A DNA stretch of 64,000 nucleotides from Hormiphora californensis (Eukaryota; Ctenophora; Tentaculata; Cydippida; Pleurobrachiidae): the NCBI GenBank assembly GCA_020137815.1, contig CM035350.1, positions 8,402,712-8,466,711 on the forward strand, in the 5' to 3' direction. The notes below the pieces were generated by a model. That model searched no databases and had not been told where the DNA came from. It worked only from the letters and a program-made list of their open reading frames with translations. A program made the position numbers and the translations under genes. Below are positions 40,401-56,583 of the stretch, in pieces (position 1 is the stretch's first letter; every line of letters begins with the position of its first letter).

Positions 40401-41751
40401 GTTCGAGACAGTTTTCACATTCTTGTGTGACCCTGGTGAGTTCTTGACAAATCTCAGACTTTCGAGGGTGATCCGAGGATTTAACAATATCCTGGATCTT
40501 GGAGACTGAACCATGAGCAAAGTATTTGTGGAGTTTCTTGGCAATTGCTGAAGGAGAGATCCCTGAACAAGAATTAGTTAACAAAGTAGTGGGTGAAAGC
40601 TTCTTATTAAGGTCAATTGTCACATGTCCAGTGTCAGTAAGATGTAATGTAGTTGTCTTACCCGAGACACGGAGTTGATCCCTCTCAAAGTCAATCACTG
40701 CACCCATCTGACTCAATAAGTGCCTGGATAGGAGAAGGGGAATGTTAATATCAAGAACATATACCGCAAACTCAGTAAACTTCACACCGAAAATATCAGT
40801 TGGGATATAAGCAATCATAGTAGAGTTAACTCCTGATAAATCACCAAATGTAAATCTTCTCTGTTCACATGATTCTCTTCTCACTCGAATACACGACTCT
40901 TTCTCAAAATTCTTCAACCAATCACTGCCACACACACTTTTAGCGGCGCCAGTATCAAGCAACGCACGAAGTCCCACTTGCTCGGATAAAGACAAGACAT
41001 AGTCCGTTTCAACGCTCATCTTGTACACTCCTGTGGCATCGCCACTCTGACCTCGTCGACCCCCAGATCCACGCTGACCACGTCCTCCACCACGTTTACC
41101 CCGTACGGCACCACGCCGATTGTAACACTCAGAGGCAATGTGACCAGTCTTCTTACAATTGTAACAGACAACTAGAGTCAATGTTTCAGAGGTTTGATCG
41201 GTTTCAGCAGCTGAGGGTAGGGTCTCCCCATACGCCCTCTTCATCTGTGTGATCATGCATTCCAGACTGATTTCAACACAGGTAGCTCTGAGGAGTCGTT
41301 TCTGTTCATCGGAGATGTTAGATTGTTCCAAAAGTCTGTAGGCTAACACTTGTGATCCATAGAGTTTGTGATGGTCATCGACTCCAGCCTGCTGTCGGAG
41401 CTCCCCAAGTCGGGTGGAAAACTCTGATATAAAATCTGACATGTTCTGATTAGCTGGTCTGATAAAGTTCTCAAAAGCTTCAATGGCGGAAAAGAGTGAA
41501 ACAGTTTTGTCTCTGCCGAACACTTTCTGAATGGCGTCGAGGAGAATTTTAACACCTTCCTCAGACTTGAGCTGCTCGGTGGGTACGCCTAGGGCTACTT
41601 CCTTTGCACGTCCCTTCATTTGGAGAGCTAACCGGGCCGCCTGTTTCTCCTTGGGGCAGCCAGTACCTAACAGCCAGATGTCGACCTCACGGCGATAAGT
41701 CTCAAAGTTCGTTTTGTTATCAAAGACCGGGGCATGAATGTCGGATGGCAT
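37432..41751 (-). CDS. Copia Gag-Pol polyprotein (1439 aa)
   Basis: Order on the protein: Gag with a CCHC knuckle (CYNCKKTGHIASEC); aspartic protease (LLDTGAAKS); integrase with its HHCC-type region (HKYFAHG ... CENCLEH) and core residues around DNGGEF; a long acidic Pro/Glu-rich linker; reverse transcriptase (ARLVARGFEE ... VIHVDDILITGDH); and RNase H (VYTDASLGN ... AAELYAVSEGLG). Integrase before RT defines the copia group. All catalytic motifs are present with no stop or frameshift. A 1439-residue single frame is normal for the family. It starts 27 bases inside the 5' LTR, just after the primer-binding site. Confidence 0.96.
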   Translation of the reverse strand: MPSDIHAPVFDNKTNFETYRREVDIWLLGTGCPKEKQAARLALQMKGRAKEVALGVPTEQLKSEEGVKILLDAIQKVFGRDKTVSLFSAIEAFENFIRPANQNMSDFISEFSTRLGELRQQAGVDDHHKLYGSQVLAYRLLEQSNISDEQKRLLRATCVEISLECMITQMKRAYGETLPSAAETDQTSETLTLVVCYNCKKTGHIASECYNRRGAVRGKRGGGRGQRGSGGRRGQSGDATGVYKMSVETDYVLSLSEQVGLRALLDTGAAKSVCGSDWLKNFEKESCIRVRRESCEQRRFTFGDLSGVNSTMIAYIPTDIFGVKFTEFAVYVLDINIPLLLSRHLLSQMGAVIDFERDQLRVSGKTTTLHLTDTGHVTIDLNKKLSPTTLLTNSCSGISPSAIAKKLHKYFAHGSVSKIQDIVKSSDHPRKSEICQELTRVTQECENCLEHSASKPRRKVALPLSKTFNECLAMDLKMLKFKSGESCWVLHIIDTLTRYSVMVPVKSKTGTEITQKFFTSWISIFGRPQRILSDNGGEFINDTLLEMASRLGIELKSTPAESPWCNGICERHNSILGKMVEKTKDDTKCSITVACAWASNAKNQLTNQMGFSPHQLVFGSNPTFPSVLNDDCLPAHGDQKSEDQVISDNIKAMKTAREKFIQLENASRLKRALASSGPTQDQTTYVQGDKVYYKREQHKTWLGPATVVGMTENQVLIKHGGQLLRAHPCKVRLVQQRQEPPEDQQRKEEYKRHEESSSKRHVPEMQTAPEVTTDEDVPEPIEKSKLQPPKASRVRRPKKTVREPTRKYNLRHNRRQTPPPEHPADELLIPSETDPEEDTPQDGHSESNIEEVPREPTYAEIAVPTEDQQEDEATTSGPVVVRVPESETSPDTEDTPGQRDIEPDPTEDSARPNEEKTDSNEDTSTPKEDAAEPAEDAAKTLDQDTEDSDPDSDAEEIILLAASKLGKEEVQTARNREIDKLREFNVFEEVPDTGQQPVTTRWVMTRKDDGTVKARLVARGFEEKLEDPTNSPTVTKHAVRILLSLATTSNWTLKSVDVTSAYLQSDKMTRDVFIKPPAYLKRKDVLWKLNKPLYGLGDAGRRWYMSLTATLKNTLQMSRIDKNVFFTTGDDGKLQGLLVIHVDDILITGDHNFYKKVKPALDNYKIGRVETTEFNYLGWQLKQQGIDICVTQEQYCKFVREDILDKMKAVKPVPQNQEEVDENLQSYMRTVIGKLNWLATQSMPQISFSLLDITTKSPWTGKEFKELKKIVTNLSPSTITFSPFNPTTAEIIVYTDASLGNLADRKSGAGVVVFWGDSSDFNLIAYSCGKVKRVVKSVFAAELYAVSEGLGYGVMIKALLQELSFDPPIRLYTDSAQVVSLANSVSAVPTDKGSILELREVQEKVEKGEASINWVESKSNPADVLTKRGVSPRVIERMI

Positions 41752-41767
41752 AATGTCGTCAGCTTCA

Positions 41768-41776
41768 CTGCTACCA
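41768..41776 (-). promoter_or_regulatory. Primer-binding site (initiator tRNA-Met type)
   Basis: TGGTAGCAG on the minus strand, one base inside the 5' LTR. It is complementary to the 3' end (CTGCTACCA) of metazoan initiator tRNA-Met. Confidence 0.75.
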
Positions 41777-41777
41777 C

Positions 41778-42092
41778 TGTCAATATGATGTTGGGAAGGT
41801 GGACGAATGGAAACACGGTAGATAACGGGTGGTTAACAAAATAGACGGATCAGGTAGTACAACGTTAAGGTAGTTCGATATTGGGAATCTGACAAAGTGC
41901 TTGTCAACTTAAAACTCATTCGATCTTCACAAGAAGCACGTGCGCGCACTTGAAAGGTGCATTTCAAGTGCGTGCACAAAAGTGTCACATACTAATGATC
42001 AGTTCGCGCGTTACGTCCGGTAGGCGGTAACAACTGCGACAGTGTGTCCCACGGAACAATACACTCAATCTCATGACACACAGCTCATGACA
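41778..42092 (-). repeat. 5' LTR of the copia element
   Basis: 315 bp, same sequence as the other LTR. It carries the promoter for the element in the minus orientation. No clear TATA box was sought or confirmed. Confidence 0.95.
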
Positions 42093-42097
42093 AGTTA

Positions 42098-45000
42098 TTC
42101 CAGCATATACGAACTGGAATACTCCGGTAATCATGCCCAGATAACTCGTATAATAGCCCGTATAGATTTGATAATTATACCCAGATGTCCTCTAGGCTAT
42201 CCTGAAAATACCAATTATCCGGACTATCCGGGCTATCCGGGTTATCCGGGTTTATGCATACCCCCTATTCTCTATGTCTCAAACCATTGGCATTACCAAT
42301 AAAGTTTACAGCTTTACTTGAATGGTGAATCCTCCTTATTTTTTATTTGGACATCCCAAAAATGTGGGATCTGAATGGAGTCACTTTTTTAAAGAGAGCA
42401 TATTATAAAGATGCCCCCACTCCCAGTACATGTACTTTGTATTCCTTTTAAAATATTCAAGGTAACGCATAAAGGGATCACCCTTCAGTATGATCCATTG
42501 TTTTCTCAGCTGTTTCATCTTTACATGTGTGTGTGTGTCAAGTCTATACAATTACGTACAGCGGATGTACTTGTGTGCCAGGGGTATTCTTCTCAGAGAA
42601 AGAGGTCCCAATCCTGCTCCGTCGCTGATGGTGAACAAGTACTATTTCATATTGTATAATTTCTTTGAAATCGATTCTTTGATTCTTCTTTGAACTGTCA
42701 GAGCATTGGCTATTCTCATTTCTTTTAAATAAGGAGCGCTCGAGAACCGCGGTCCGAGCATATATTGGCCTAAAATCTTTAAACTCGATTTTGGCTCCAA
42801 TCTCCTGTTGACCTGTTGACGTACTATCGTAGCACTACATAATATTAGTATTTAGCAGTAATGAGTATGTTATACACTCAGTCATTCAGACTCAGAGTAC
42901 ACAATCTTGGAAATTCCGATTTCGTTCCATTGTACTATTCCAGTGGAATGTCAGGTGCAGACCACTAGTTCTCAGCCGTGAGTAAGGATAGTGGTCAGGA
43001 AACATGGCTGATATCATATTAGATAAAGCAGCATATACAATGGAACGAATCGGTAGTTTTGTTTGATGCCGATCACAGAGAGATCCTCAGATGAAAGATC
43101 AAAACTCCGATTCTGCAGAGTACACTATCATTGTATTGTTCATACAACAGCACAAACGCATCATCACCTTGATTTTGAGTTGTTGCTCCGTGACAGTACG
43201 TGACAGTACCAAATGGACTATATATGACCGTCCGGCCCTTCCTCTAACCAGATGAGCCAGAGTTATCTAAGATGATATACATATGTTTCGAAAGTTCAAT
43301 ACGCGTTTAGTTTTACTTATCATGTTCCCAGTCTGTCGGCTTTCACACCGAAGGCCCGGTGTGAGCACTGAGCTTACGTGAGGCCGAATGGACAGACTGC
43401 GTAGCATGGCAAAGTTTTACGTTCTAAATTGTCTCACTGAATTAGGTAGCACGTTAGATTGCCACCTTGGGGCACACATCACTACATCATGCGGATTATG
43501 AGATCTTCGTAGTAAAGCTAAGTTGCCCAATCTTCTCAGACTAAGGGAACAACTTGCCATCCAGCTGCTATTGAATTCCCTTTTCTTTTTCCTAAGGCTA
43601 AATATATACTCTAGTTGTCACTTATCACCATGTTTGAGACAAGGTGCTACTTTTTCAATGAAGAGAGACTCAATGGCTAAAAGTAAATAAATATTCGTAG
43701 TAACAGATAATTTTTCAGGTAGCTCGGACAATTTCCTCGGTTTGTTCAAAAAATTAGAACTTTCTGTTTTGAAATTTGGACACGGGTTTTTTTCCTGTTG
43801 GAAACCCGGTATATTTCTTGGACATGAATTTACTCAACCGCGTTATAATAATAACAGGGGTGACTTCGTAACCAAGTATATTTCATTACCAAGGGCAATT
43901 TGCTATTAGTATTTAAAGTGTAAATGTAATGTGCTATTTAAAGTGTAACAGTAATGTGCTATCTAAAGTGTAATGTGCTATTTAAAGTGGTAAAGACAAG
44001 GGCAAGGACCACTATGACCAATTTGCGTTAGAGCCGATATTTTGTCAAGCAGCCTTTTAAAACTTTTAATAAAAGTGGAGAATTTTATTCCTTCTCATTC
44101 TATAAATTTCTGAGAAGTAATAATGATCTCTTTGGAGATGAACGTCGAAGTGGCCGTTCGTTCAGCGGTATCTAAGCGACAGACTGCTCCTTCATAAAAC
44201 ACTCTATGTGCCTAAAGCTGTAAAGCTGTTGCTCACACTTAACTTTTGGGACTCCAGTGGAAGTTTGTAAATATTTTCGAATGAATTTCAACAATTCAGT
44301 TCCCATAGTTACCACTCCAGTCGCCATGGCAACCGTGTTATTGACGTTGAAAGTGGCGAAAAGAACTACCCGGCGAAGCCGGGTGGGTTATCAAAATTCC
44401 TTACTTGGGGCGCACCCCATGGGTTTGGTGATGAGATCCCCTATTATGTTCGCGGGCTTCGTTTGCCGCGCTTCGCGCGGCCAGTGTAGGGGTGGCCGTG
44501 TCACCAAGGTATTGAACCTCCGAATTCAGTATAAAAGCTCTCACATCATCTCTCACATCATCTCGCTCTATTGGAGATGAACGACGTGATGGCCGTTCGT
44601 TAGGCGGTATCTAATCGACAGTGCTCCTTCATAAAACACTTTATGTGACCAAAGCTGTAAAGCTGTATTTCACAGTTTTATAACTTCCAGTGGAAGTTTG
44701 TTAGTATTTTCGAATGAATTTTAACATGCCAGTCCCCATAATTAGTTACCAATTCAGTTGCCATGATGACAACCGTGTTATAAAAGGGGCGAAAAGAACC
44801 ACCCGGCGAAGCCGGGTGGGTTATCAAAAACCTTACTTGAGGCGCACCTAATGGGTGCGCTAGTTATTATATACATGCGTCATCCCATATTTAGTAAGCT
44901 AATAGAAACTGACATCTTTCGATAGCAACATAAAATGTTTATTGGTTACCAGCTACCCTTTCTACTTTATCATTGTCATTTTACTTCATTCATGAAGCTA

Positions 45001-45710
45001 AGCTTTATGCAGTGCAGCTTGGGACATAAACCCAAGTTTGGTAATTCTTGTCCCAAGCTGCTGTCATTCGAGCCACTACGCCTTAGAGTCTTTGGTTTAA
45101 CACATTCTCTTTGTTGAATCTGTAGAATCTTTTTAGAATCTTGTAGTCTTGTAGAATTTCTTTGTTTCTAATTTGTTTATACAATCCTAGTGCCTGGTGG
45201 TATAATTACCAACGGCAACATTATCTATAATGCTAAATGCTATCACACATGTTGCTGTAGGCATATTACGAATCACCCTGTCCATCCAGATCCCTCTGCA
45301 TGGACCTCAGAAGACAGAACCTGTATGGTTGACTCTTTTGTTGTTTTCCGTGACCGTGCGGAAAATTCGTGATGGCACGGACGTGTTCTTGGAGTGTGTA
45401 AAATTTAGATGCATTAGCTGGACGGAATTCCCTTCAAGAGACCTATAAACAGGCGGGCGTCCTCTCCTATCTAGGAGGGAAAACTCTCTCAGTCTCTCTC
45501 TAGAGAAGTAGATATTGTTTGTGCGAGTGTAGAATGAAAATCTAGCTCATGCAAATTGTTTGTTTTTTAGATTTAACACACTCTAGTGATATATTGCACC
45601 ATGTACCACTGCAGCTACAACTTTATCCTTGCTTTGTTCGATATTAATAAATTATATCTTCCATCGAATAGATCGAACATCATGACTAAAATTAACACCT
45701 TTTTCGGTAA
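42098..45710. other. Intergenic region with dispersed repeats
   Basis: No supported gene. It holds a direct duplication (44130-44855), a block shared with 22292-22318 near 43390, and unique AT-rich sequence. A short ATG-donor stretch at 45681-45708 (ending TTTTTCG|gtaagt) resembles a first exon, but its phase does not fit the downstream carboxylesterase exon. Confidence 0.5.
44130..44855. repeat. Direct duplication (~285 bp, two diverged copies)
   Basis: Copies at about 44132-44415 and 44572-44855 share GGCCGTTCGTT, CTCCTTCATAAAACACT, CCAGTGGAAGTTTGT and a perfect hairpin ACCCGGCGAAGCCGGGT. They are followed by CGCACC(C/T)(A/C)ATGGG. This could be two copies of a short interspersed element. 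No A/B-box was recognised. Confidence 0.75.
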
Positions 45711-45925
<215 letters not shown>

Positions 45926-46283
45926 ATGTTTTCTACTGAGGCACTAAGTAATTAATATTCTATGTATGGCAGCTGTTAGAAGCCCATTGTACTACAAACT
46001 CTCATATATAAAGCACAGTCGTGAGAGTCTATTAAAACTAATAATTATGTTTTTTGTTGATGGTTGTTAATCAGAACTAGAATTTGAAGCCTACATTGTA
46101 TGCATCCCTTGACTTAGATCACTGTTCTAAAAAGAAAGTTTCATAACTTGATGATGTTGATTTGATAACCACATATTCCTCCCTCTGTAGAACTAGGTAA
46201 CCCTGGCGGGTCATGTGGTATCAGACGACGCTTTCAGTACTCAGCTCACCCCGGCAGCATCTCACGACCAAGAGGATCTCAGC

Positions 46284-48053
46284 ATGACAACCACAACGGG
46301 CATAATCGCTCCCTCATCGGGCAAGCCAAAAAAGTCCAAATCACGGTTGGAGAAACTCTCCGTAGTTCCCCTCAAGTTATGGGTTGTCTTGGTAGTTATC
46401 CTAACGGTAGCACTCGTTTGTGTCATGTCTTTCATAATGGTTGCTGTCCTGAGGGAGGAGAAGCCTGAGGTGGAAACCAAACTAGGCAGGATACGGGGCA
46501 GGTTGGCCGTTACAAAAAGCGGAAAAGAGGTCCGGGAGTTCCTGCACTTGTCATATGCGGAATACCCGCCTGTGGGGGAGAGACGGTGGACGCACAGCGA
46601 AGTAAAAACTAAGGGTTGGAACGGTACCCTTCATGCGGATGTGTTGGATGACAGTCTGAAGTGTTCCCAACCTGGGGATCCTGTAGCTGGACAGGAGGAC
46701 TGTCTCTACCTGTCAGTTAGGGCCCCTGAGGTACACGATGATGATGAAGTGTTGCCTGTTATAGTGTGGATCCATGGGGGTGGGTTACAGTGGGGGTTCA
46801 GTGATGATCCAGGATACTCAGCTGATGCAGAGTTTACAGAGGCAGTTGATGCCATCACGGTGAATATAAATTACAGGTTGGACCTCCTTGGCTTCCTCTC
46901 TAGACCCGAGATATGGAAGGACAACAAACACTACGGGAATTTCGGCATTGGAGATGCCATAACTGCCCTTCATTGGGTGAAAAACAACATTGCTTCCTTT
47001 GGAGGGGATCCCAGTAGGGTGACAATAGTTGGGGAGAGCTCGGGTGGTACAATAGTTCTAGCCCTTGTCACATCGCCCCTTGCACAGGGATTGTTCTCCG
47101 CTGCATTCGCCATGTCGGCGGTACCTCTATGGAAATCCAATTATATCACCGCCAACCAGAGGAGACCTGATTTTATGGAGCAGGCTAAATGTGCGGCAAA
47201 CGCCACCAGTGCCTGTCTCAGGGCGACAGCTGTGGAAAACCTGATCAACTCAAGTAACATTGAGAGCCGTGGCTGGGGCTTCTACGATTTCCCTCTCACT
47301 GATGGGTGGCGGGGTGAGAGCATGGACTATAACGTCCAGGAGCCCACCATCTTGCCTTATCTACCTCAGGATATTCCGGATCAGATCACCCATGGTCAGG
47401 AGATGGTTCGGGTTGTGGTTAGTAACACGGCTCAGGAGGCAGGCTACTGGTGGCTATCTGATAATGGTAACCTGGTTACGACTTGGCAGGATGCCAGAGA
47501 GTTGCTAGAGGACCGATTGGAGAAGTTCTTGGGAACGGAAAATGTTACTAGTATGGTGGATAAAATTGCCGCAAATTACTCCTTCGGTGTTGATAGTGAT
47601 GATTGGTGGCCCCAAATGGCATGGGACACCCTCATAACGGACATCAGGGCAACATGCCCCTTTAATGATCTCGTTCCCGAGATCAACAGGAGCCCTAACC
47701 ATGAGGTACACAGAGTATACATAGAACACCGGGCCAGTCAGGAGCTATCGGCCAACGGTAACTGGACCTCCTGGCACGGATGGGACACGGAGGCAATGTT
47801 TGGCTTTCAATACTTTGCGGGGAGTCTCTACGACCCGGACAACGTCCAGGATCATGATATTTCCTTCCAGTTGGAACTACTTGAAATGGTACGAGCCTTG
47901 GTGCACGGTGAGACAGACACTTGGCGGGCTGATGAGACCCGCTATCTCACCAACCACAGACCATGGCTCAAGGTGAGCAGCAGGAAACCACGGGAAGAAC
48001 AATGTGCCTTCTTGTGGCAGGAAAACTTTGAAGGGTGGGGCTGGCAAAACTGA
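46284..48053 (+). CDS. Membrane-anchored type-B carboxylesterase / cholinesterase-like protein
   Basis: A 589-residue frame in one exon. It has a cytosolic Lys-rich N-terminus, a single hydrophobic segment (LWVVLVVILTVALVCVMSF; signal anchor) and an alpha/beta-hydrolase domain. Typical motifs are EDCLYLSV, VWIHGGGLQWG and INYRLDLLGFLS. The nucleophile elbow is GESSGG (Ser252), with Glu385 (AQEAGYW) and His498 (WHGWDTEAMFG). The Ser-Glu-His spacing of 133 and 113 matches the family, so catalysis is likely. Substrate is unknown. The frame stays open upstream to an acceptor (aactag, ~46199), so an extra 5' exon may add residues. An AATAAA near 48343 follows. The long uninterrupted frame is unusual beside its intron-rich neighbours. 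Confidence 0.9.
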   Translation: MTTTTGIIAPSSGKPKKSKSRLEKLSVVPLKLWVVLVVILTVALVCVMSFIMVAVLREEKPEVETKLGRIRGRLAVTKSGKEVREFLHLSYAEYPPVGERRWTHSEVKTKGWNGTLHADVLDDSLKCSQPGDPVAGQEDCLYLSVRAPEVHDDDEVLPVIVWIHGGGLQWGFSDDPGYSADAEFTEAVDAITVNINYRLDLLGFLSRPEIWKDNKHYGNFGIGDAITALHWVKNNIASFGGDPSRVTIVGESSGGTIVLALVTSPLAQGLFSAAFAMSAVPLWKSNYITANQRRPDFMEQAKCAANATSACLRATAVENLINSSNIESRGWGFYDFPLTDGWRGESMDYNVQEPTILPYLPQDIPDQITHGQEMVRVVVSNTAQEAGYWWLSDNGNLVTTWQDARELLEDRLEKFLGTENVTSMVDKIAANYSFGVDSDDWWPQMAWDTLITDIRATCPFNDLVPEINRSPNHEVHRVYIEHRASQELSANGNWTSWHGWDTEAMFGFQYFAGSLYDPDNVQDHDISFQLELLEMVRALVHGETDTWRADETRYLTNHRPWLKVSSRKPREEQCAFLWQENFEGWGWQN

Positions 48054-48982
48054 AACAATATATCGGGCTCTCTCAGATCAAATATATCATGTGTCCGTAT
48101 GTATCTGTTTGTACATTTGTACGTCTGTGTGAGAGGAAGACCTGAGAACAAACATCTCTAGATGTGTTGTGAGCGTTTTGTACTTGATTTGGTAGCGCTG
48201 ACCCGGGTTGACGACTGATTATTCAGTGAATACCAAATGTGGGATGATGTCTAGGGAGAGAAATGTGACTTTAAAATCGTTTATCATATCCTAAGATTAT
48301 TTCTGACAAATTTATAATTTCAAGTTTTGTGGAAGGGAAAACGAATAAAAATCTAAGTCAAGTTCACATGCGTCACATTTTAACACACAGACAGCTCGGC
48401 AATCAGCATACATTTTTCAGTATCTCTCATCTCTCTCACTGCTGCTATACATCTCCCTCTCTCTTTCTCTATCATGTATATCTCTCTTTCTCTGAAAAAG
48501 CGGTCATTTCAAGTATGAAGCAAAGCACTGCTCGCATTCAGGCTGGCCTCCTCAATCCTCATCTCTTAATTTTGAACACACGACAGAAATCAGATACAAG
48601 CTACAGCATTCTGTGCCTAGTACATCGGACTGTCTGGCGCCGCGACCCATCTGAGCACACTGTCGCGTGCTCAGATTAGCCCAATTTGAGAATCAAATTG
48701 GGGTCTGGCGCCGCCAGACAGCCATTGGACAGGTCACCCTCCAGACGCAGCAATCACAAACAAACAAACAAACATCGATGATCGATAGATCACCAGTTTT
48801 TCGCTACTCCAATGTCTTTTGTTTATACACATTTTTACACGAATGACGGATATATCGAATAATTGTTTCTTTTTAACCTGTTTAAATACAATCCTAAACC
48901 ATCCAAACACACCATCTTTTTAACATGTAAAAACACCCAAAACCACTACCCCCAACTCTTACCGCGCGGGACTCATCCTCAG
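48054..48982. other. Convergent intergenic region
   Basis: It lies between the 3' ends of the carboxylesterase (+) and MAPK15 (-). It contains only a small inverted-repeat element (48631-48722). Confidence 0.6.
48631..48722. mobile_element. ~92-bp inverted-repeat element, TGTCTGGCGCC ends
   Basis: The left end is TGTCTGGCGCCGCGACCC. The right end is, inverted, TGTCTGGCGGCGCCAGACCC. Two inner hairpins are present (CTGAGCAC...GTGCTCAG and CCAATTTGA...TCAAATTGG). Similar ends occur at 15375-15436, 15912-15928 and 2367-2566. Confidence 0.6.
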
Positions 48983-54302
<5,320 letters not shown>

Positions 54303-54758
54303 TTTTTCTGAACAGCTAAGGAAGTAAGAAAGTGTCAAATCAGAAATCGCACGGAACACTAAACTCGTAACCAACTAAAAGACATATCGTGTAACTTGTA
54401 AGTTGTATGTATACAAGGTATAATAAAGTCGTTTTTTTTGAAGTTGTCACCCCCAAATGCATGCGTTTGTGAAATTTATCAATTTTGACGCACGTCGCAC
54501 ATAGTTATCATTGAATCATACTTGCGGGAGCACGAAGACAGTGTCAGGCGACTCAAAGGTATCACACGTTGACACGTGATGTGATGTGTAAAAAAACGAG
54601 CGCACGAGAAGGGGGAAGGTGACAACTTCAAAAAATCCGAATTAAATATCAGTTCACCCCTCGATTTAAAGAAGGGTGGCTAAAAAGGTTACGTATCAAC
54701 GTTTCGTGTATAATAATGTGAACCAAAATTACAAGTATGTACTAATTATTCACAAATG

Positions 54759-55257
54759 GGGGGGGGGGGGGGCCTGCCGCAAGAATCTCATGCCTCATTG
54801 GCGATTTTCAGGGTAGCTGAGATTTTTGAGATTTTCGATTTTTGGCTAAAAAACGTGGGATTTTTGAGGCAAATTTGCGATTTTTCGGTGGAAAATCGAA
54901 AATTTTTCTCAAAAATCTCATAAAAAGGAAAAATGTCCATTCGAAAATTTGGGATAGAAATAATCCTTGTGTTTTTTTACCAAAAATCGAAATTCTGAAT
55001 AGAAATTTTCCTTGTGTTCTAATACGAAAGTTTATATGTAGCTAAAACATTAGATTTACCTATTTAAATTACTAAATTGATATTATGATTCGGTTTTAAG
55101 CTAAAAAATATGAGTTTTGACAGCCAAAATTGTGTCAATTTACCACAAAAATCTCAAAAATCTCAAAGGTAATTGAGCAAATTTTCCCAAAAATCTCAAA
55201 AATCTCATCGGCCAAAAACAGGGTAGCTGAGATTTTTGCGGCAGCCCCCCCCCCCCC
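54759..55257. mobile_element. MITE with G-run plus CTGCCGCAA ends (499 bp)
   Basis: Flanked by CACAAAT (54752-54758 and 55258-55264). Both termini are a run of 13-15 G (C on the other side) followed by CTGCCGCAA(G/A)AATCTCA in inverted orientation. The interior is full of AAAATCTCA-type repeats and has no coding capacity. The 7-bp duplication could be 8 bp with one mismatch. Confidence 0.75.
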
Positions 55258-55760
55258 CACAAATCCAACTGCTTAGGGCATATGATGTTAGATATTCTTG
55301 CCTTGTTCGACCCTTGTGAACAAAACAAAGATTTTCGGCATAATTGTTATAAGATAATTCCACTTCTAGGAGGTCCTATTAGGTCCGCGATTTGGTGGAT
55401 AAAGAAGTTGGTTTTCAATCCGGGCTACGCCCTTCTATCTATCCATATAATAAATTCCATAATGTTAGTCAGTCTGTCCGTTAATTGGTTTTTCAAACTC
55501 CTCCCACAGTTTTTGAGCTAGACCCCTGAAAATTTGTACACTGGTACCTTGGACCAAGGCGGATGTAAGTACGGGCTCAGATTTTTGATCCGATCTTTAC
55601 AGCAGTGACGTCACGGGGTGACGTCATTGCGACAAAAAGACTTACATTTTTCAAACGCTTCTAAGACCCTGAAAACGGCTCTAAAGCAAAAAACTAACGC
55701 AATAGTGGGGAAAGAGAATCGTTTGAACTTCATTTTACTTGATGGCGATTTCCCGTAAAG

Positions 55761-55906
55761 TCCATTTTTATTCAACTGTTCACCCCTCAACTCGTGCGCG
55801 TGCGATATTTTAATTTACGCTGCGCGCGCTACACGTTAACATGTGATAAACGCGCAAAAAAATTCCGCGCACGACTTTGGGGGGTGAACAGTTGAAAAAA
55901 AATGGA
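55761..55906. repeat. Imperfect hairpin with ~41-bp arms
   Basis: TCCATTTTTATTCAACTGTT...CGTGCGCG is mirrored by CGCGCACGA...AACAGTTGAAAAAAAATGGA. The loop contains GCGCGCG-rich sequence. Confidence 0.75.
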
Positions 55907-56583
55907 GTATAACTCAATGTTTAAGGGTCGTAAATCGCGTCGGGAAAGTTAAAAATGCCAAAAATACGATATTTTTCACCGTAGCCACCCAAAATCTTAT
56001 CCAATCGATATGAAACTTGGTCGTTATGTGAATTTTAATTTCCTTTGGCCAGGGGTTCCCGGAAAACGGATTGGCAAGATGAGAACTGACCGGAGTTCTT
56101 ATATAATAAATTAATTCATCATTCATGGTCAACACGAAACGCAAAAAGTTTCAAAAAGGTGCGGATTTTTAAAAATAAATTGTTTCCAAATAAAATGCAA
56201 AGAAATCGCGAGCGCGCGGCAGTTGTTTCCACCGTTAACTACAAAAAGACGCGTGCCCCATTTAATTTGTCCGGTTGAACTGAACATGTTTGCGCGCAAT
56301 ATTCACTCACTGCGTAGTGTGGTCATCGCGCGTTCCCGACATGTATCGAGCAACGTGGGCCAAAATGGGGCGAGAAATCAGAGTGCTTCTGTGTTTATCA
56401 CAAAAGTAAAAAACATAAATTTAATGGGGCAAGTAAATAAATGTGAAACAAGCATAAAATTCAGGGTTAAAACTTAGAATATTTCTCGTCTGTCTCAACT
56501 TCTCTTTCAAAAGCAAACCGATTGACAAATTGTCTCGGTTCTCTTTTATAATGTCTTTATTCCAGAGTCTTTCCAGTAATCCA

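Larger units (their letters stand above)
36824..42092 (-). mobile_element. Ty1/copia LTR retrotransposon, apparently intact
   Basis: Two 315-bp LTRs (36824-37138 and 41778-42092) begin TGTC and end GACA. They are identical as far as I can compare by eye. The element is flanked by AGTTA (36819-36823 and 42093-42097). It is 5269 bp long, with one uninterrupted polyprotein on the minus strand, a primer-binding site and a purine tract. Identical LTRs and an open frame indicate recent insertion. Confidence 0.96.
54303..56583. other. Intergenic region upstream of MAPK15
   Basis: No supported gene. It contains the 499-bp MITE (54759-55257), a 41-bp-arm hairpin (55761-55906) and AT-rich sequence. 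The promoter of MAPK15 should lie just above 54303, but no clear element was recognised. Confidence 0.6.

Noticed and set aside
44257-44580. 107-codon open frame
   Set aside because: It lies in a diverged duplicated repeat and crosses the conserved hairpin; the second copy does not keep the frame.
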